Shown here: piece after piece, positions 59,301 to 64,000 of the stretch
Numbering within the stretch: position 1 is the first letter of the stretch
Layout of the letters: the number at the start of each line of letters is the position of its first letter
Source of the DNA: Apus apus
Taxonomy: Eukaryota > Chordata > Aves > Apodiformes > Apodidae
Direction: 5' to 3'
Length of the DNA stretch: 64,000 nucleotides
Assembly: GCF_020740795.1 (NCBI RefSeq)
Contig: NC_067286.1
Span: 31,520,003 to 31,584,002 of the forward strand
Position numbers and translations under genes: made by a program
Notes under the pieces: model-generated
Databases searched by the model: none
The model's input: the letters and a program-made list of their open reading frames with translations, nothing else
What the model was told of the DNA's origin: nothing

Positions 59301-62300
59301 CTACTATGCCAAGATGACAGAATCACAGAATGCCAGAAGACAGAAGCCCCTATAATTCACAAAGAAGCCATACTCAATCAGGATAAATGCAATGGATAGT
59401 TATGGTGAATATGTCCCCCCAAGTAGTAACTGTTGACAGTCCGAGTTTGCAAAGAAGGATTATGCTCAGGTGAACTCGTGTCCAATCTGCTGGAATGTTT
59501 CTCACTCCTAAGTTAGAAGTAGCAAAGTCAGAACAAAAAATTTTGCATACTGATACAACTACTCAGATTTTGCAAAGTGCTGTAGGTTCTTTAGATTCTA
59601 TCAGTCACATTACTTAATATTTGCAGAACATCTCAGTAACTTCTTCAGGGAAATCCATAATTCATTTTCATGCACAGCTAAGTTCCCAAGTGCTAGCACA
59701 GAAAAAAGCTGACTATGCTTTCAAGTATGCCCTAATTTTGAATCCTTCCAAACAGAGATCCCATAGTTCACGAATGTATGACAAGAACCAGAAAACAGAC
59801 TGTCAGTATGATTTCTGACTGTTAAGCTAGGCTAGTTTGCTGGTGCCGGAGACTGTAGTCTCATAACACTCTCTCTTGACTGCTCCCTTACCCTCTCCAC
59901 TTTTGAGCTGTAGTTAATACTTTCTCTGATAGCTTTGAAGCTAGTCAAATCTCTCTGTGAGTCACCTTAACTCAACAAGACTATAGAACATTACATTTGT
60001 TTTTTTGTCTGTTTGGGGTTTGTTGTTTGTTTTGTTTTTGTTTTATTTTTTTTCTGTTTTGTTTTTTTAAAGCAACATGCTTAAACAGCTCACAATCCAA
60101 AAGGTTACAGGACTGGCACAAAGGGCAGGAGTGAGTGGTTGAGACCAGGGAGGTAAAGACACCATGACAGACAAGCAGAAACTCCCTCCACTGGCAGCAG
60201 AGCCAACTCCAATGGAACCTCATCTCAAGGAACCATACTCTGTGAATTTATCCACTTCCCTTGTTAAAAAAAAAATTATATAAAAAAAAATCTCAGCAGC
60301 TACTGATTTTGAAAGAGTTTTTAATCCTAAATTACCCAAGCAAAACCCACAAAAAAAGGAAACCAAGCAAAAACCACACAAAAAAAAAGGAAACCAACCA
60401 AAACACAAAAAAGCAACCACACACCTACAACCACTTGCATCTCCTCCTGATGATGCAAACAGGACAGTTAAATAACCTATTGATTTCTCTTAAAAAGCAG
60501 AACCCGAGACATTGTGGGTGTAAAGGACCACAAAAACTGCATTCATGTTTGAGTCTATTTCCCCCCCCCCAAAAAAAAAAAGGTAAATTAAACACCCATG
60601 TCTTGAGAGCATTATTAAAGGAGGTCCTACAAAAAAGTCTGAACATACCTCCACATTCACTACTTTAAGATACTTGAGTAGTATTCTCAACTTATTATCT
60701 TTGTGTAAATAGTATAAACACACTAGATGAGAATCCACTATTCCAACAAAAGCTTTTTATTTTACAGTAGACAGCAATAACAGGTAAGTCTTAATTTTCT
60801 GAGTGCTTAAGGGCATAAACCAGTACACCTACTGGTTAAACACTAATAGAAACAAAAGTACTACTACCTCAGGCATATATAAAATGGAATTAACATATTG
60901 GTAACCACTTGGAAATGGATGAACATTACAAACCACCTTTACTTCAAACCTTCTCAATATTTATCCCAAAGATGTATCAAACTTAGGGAACAATGCTAAC
61001 TATGACTAAAGGACTCATACTAATTCCTTGTTCATACTAGCAGGCAAGAGTGATGAACATACTTGCATCATCTAGTAACTTAAAACATAGGTCATAAGAA
61101 AAAACTGTAGAAAACTACTTTATATAAAGTATCACCCAAATTTCACTACAGAATATGAAAATCAAGTGCTCTGTAAATAACCTGCATTATTAGACTTCAT
61201 CATGAAAATGCAAGGGAAAACTTCACAAAGGCCATGAAGACATAACTTTAGAGACCTGTACCTTAAAGAAACAAATTCTCTCTCTCCTATTAAATGTAAG
61301 TGGACTCTGGGACCTCATGTTAGCAATCAGTTACACAAATTAAGATAAAACCCTGACAGGAACATATTGACACTGTGGCTGCAGAGCTCCTTCACAGTTC
61401 TACTCTTCTGCTGAATCAAAGAGAGCACATTCAGGTCCTGAAACCTTATCAAAGCAGATGTTCTTTTTATTAAGAAAACATTCAAAATTATAAATTCACA
61501 GGAATGTAAGACTCTCTTCTATATGAAGAGAGGAAAACTTATTTTGTAAGTAGTTGTGTAGTAATTCTGTCCAGAAAACCATGTCATCACTTACACTGTT
61601 TAAGATATTACACATCACTATACAAGTCAGGGAAAAACACTGGTAAGCTAAGTGATTTAAATCCCTGCACAGAACTGTTAAATCATGCTAAGGAATGAAG
61701 ATTTAACTCCTAGAAAGAGTTCAGCAGAAACCTCTCTTTGCCTAAGATCAAGGAGTGAATCTCCCACTGCAATGGACTTCCATTACAGCATTTGAACTTA
61801 AGTATTTCCTCTCAATTCTTACACTAATCAAGTTGAAGATAACTCTTCAAACAGCAGTGCTAAAAACTTTAAAAAAATAATTTTCCTTCTTTGGTAGCAT
61901 CTTTAAAGCCTTCTTCCCCCTCATAATTTAAGAGCTGAAGAAAGCTGAATACAGAATATTTGCTTCTTATACAAAAAAATTCCAATCATCATGAATATTC
62001 TGTGCCAGTGAAGTGGATAACAAGTGAAAGGTTATGTTAATCTATACTTTACCCTCGCTTGTATTTACAAGTACATAACTACTCTTAGTAAAAAAAAAAA
62101 ACAAGACAAACCAAACAAAAAAGCCCACAAAAAACAACACAAATTTTGTCCCATCATCAGAACTTTATGAAATGTCTGACAACTAAAACTAGTTTCATAG
62201 GCTCACTACTAGCATTCACTGCAATAAAGAAAATCATAATAGCAAGAGAAAACAGATATCACAATCCAGGAACAACCAGTCTTCCTAGTTTTCCGTAGAA

Positions 62301-64000
62301 GTTCAAAATTCACCAAGTTGTTCCACTTAACCTTTCATGAGTATTTTTTACTGTTTTAACACCTGAAACCAGTTTCTCAACCAAGAAGTAGAATATGATA
62401 TTTGCACATCACTTCTACCTGAAATGAGTGTGTATAAAAACTAAGTTAAATCAAAATCTAACAGGTGTCAGATAATGAAACTCCTCTACCACAGACAAAG
62501 TCTTCCTCCTGGTGCTGATGTCAGCTGATGTCCTACTGTAAAGATGTAAGAAATTCAGATATTCATAATGTGAAAATGAGAAGAGGGAAAGAACACCTTC
62601 AACTGATGAATGCAGAATATCTTTGCATTTCACCACCCACTGAATTAAACTGTATAGGTATATACAAAAGGGCACTGAATATTAAGAATACCTTCAAAAG
62701 AGTTATTGAGCAATACTTAGAAAAATCAATCACACACCCAACCCCTTAAACAAATGCCTTCAGATTAAGGTTGTAGAAGCTCTACATACCAGAGATGCAA
62801 ACATGTTTATATGCACTACACCAACATAGCTGATAAATCTCTTTAAAGAAAACATGACAAAACTTTTTTGTCCCACGTACTCTGGGGGCAATTCAGTTAT
62901 CAGGTACTTCTGAATCAGAAAGTAAGAACTCTGTGTTCCAACATAACCTTGAAGACAAACTGCAAACAGTGTCATTTATAGCCACTTAAGGTAGCAGCTT
63001 CTTCACTAATCATTTAGTTTCATTCCAAAAGAATCATAGTATTGACTCCTTTGGAACAAACTTATTAGAAGACTGAGCTTCATAAGAACACAGTGATGTC
63101 TTCCAACTGAAGGCAAACTGCTATTACATTCAAAGCCCCAGAGGCAAATTTCCCATAATTAAGCTTATCTAAGAATGTAAGCTGCATATTTGGCAGTTTA
63201 ACATTGTCGGGTTAAAGAATAAAGCTTTCAGTAAATTAGCCTTTAACAAGTTTTACTATACTAATCCTTTGAATAAAAAGAACCACAACACTCTGGGCAT
63301 AAGGTACTTCTTTTTCAAATTCACATTTACATAATTGTAAAAATGTGAACTTTTGAGTGCAAGTATTTCTTTGTAAATTCTTAAGCAAAAGTATGATCCT
63401 GGATGCCACCCTCTCATGCAGAGTCTACAAGGACAGGTGTTTTCCTCTAGAGGTGGAGAAAAATCAGTAATCTAACACCAGTCTTATGTACAAGACTGGA
63501 CTGGTAACACTCAACAATACTGAAGCATTCCAGAAAACAGTGTTACAATTACGAAGTCTCTACAAGCGAAACCGATTACTAAAGTCTGCCACAAATACTG
63601 ACATTCAACATCAATGATGCAGTCAGGACAGCTTGAAATATTCTCAGCGCTTTTGCCCCAAAACTGGCAGCCTTGCCCTGTTGCAAAGGCAGACGTCACA
63701 ACTACATTTGCTGCTCCACAGACCACCACCAGAAGTTGCTTTCAGTGTGAATGCTGGAGAGGACAGATCGTGTTTTCCCAGAGAAAAGCCAGAGAAGGGA
63801 ATGAAAAAGCAGGGGAAGAAAAAAGGGAGAGCCTAGAACTAAATGATATGAAGAGAAGGTTATAATTTGAGAAACCAGAGTAATTTTTCATTCAAGCAAT
63901 ATTCAAAGAATAGCAAAGTCAAATTACTCTAAATTCCCTGCTTGATTTCAGTGTCAAAGGGCAAGGCTAAGGTGACATAACAGACAGCAAGAGCACTAAC
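56301..64000. other. Non-coding DNA at the right of the window
   Basis: AT-rich sequence with no convincing exon. T/G-rich tracts lie at about 58630-58722 and 60000-60072 and A/C-rich tracts at about 60338-60425 and 62089-62146. A weak CR1-like end (AGAATCACAGAATGCCAG) is near 59320-59345. It is probably upstream intron of PALS1, because no CpG-island promoter for that gene appears before the edge. Confidence 0.6.

Noticed and set aside
59320-59345. Possible CR1 3' end (AGAATCACAGAATGCCAG)
   Set aside because: Only about 20 bases resemble CR1 and the following sequence does not continue the element, so it is mentioned only as weak.

Overview
This is vertebrate nuclear DNA, almost certainly from a bird. 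The coding exons translate to proteins nearly identical to known vertebrate ones. The introns are short for a vertebrate. The interspersed repeats are CR1 non-LTR retrotransposons with the typical bird ATTCTATG-type 3' end, plus one LTR of the avian ERVL-like kind. Three genes are present in the order EIF2S1 (minus, 3' end cut off by the left edge), ATP6V1D (plus, complete) and PALS1/MPP5 (minus, complete coding sequence). As I recall, the same trio lies together on human chromosome 14q23, so this is a conserved syntenic block. The species cannot be named from the sequence.

Layout. 1-7639: EIF2S1 coding exons 2 to 7 on the minus strand; the non-coding first exon ends at 9599. About 9060-10520: a CpG island that acts as a shared, head-to-head promoter for EIF2S1 and ATP6V1D. 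10022-19070: the nine coding exons of ATP6V1D, 744 bp giving 247 residues, with a 3'UTR to about 19725. 20555-23417: the likely long 3'UTR of PALS1, tail to tail with ATP6V1D. 23418-50918: thirteen PALS1 coding exons, 2028 bp giving 675 residues. 50919-64000: the PALS1 leader exon and upstream non-coding DNA, with one candidate non-coding exon near 56.2 kb. The main PALS1 promoter is not evident and probably lies beyond the right edge.

Function. EIF2S1 encodes eIF2 alpha, which delivers initiator tRNA and is the phosphorylation switch of the integrated stress response. ATP6V1D encodes the rotor stalk subunit D of the vacuolar proton pump. PALS1 encodes the Crumbs-complex scaffold for apical cell polarity. 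Their functions are unrelated, but EIF2S1 and ATP6V1D share a promoter that carries a CLEAR-type GTCACGTG box.

All exon boundaries were joined by reading frame and GT/AG splice signals, and the sums match the family lengths (247 and 675 residues). I found no previously undescribed biological system. The points most worth a second look are the candidate PALS1 upstream exon in a small CpG-rich patch, two upstream ORFs in the PALS1 leader, the CLEAR and NRF1-like sites in the shared promoter, a G-quadruplex-prone repeat beside the ATP6V1D first splice donor, and a CR1 insertion very close to an EIF2S1 splice donor.
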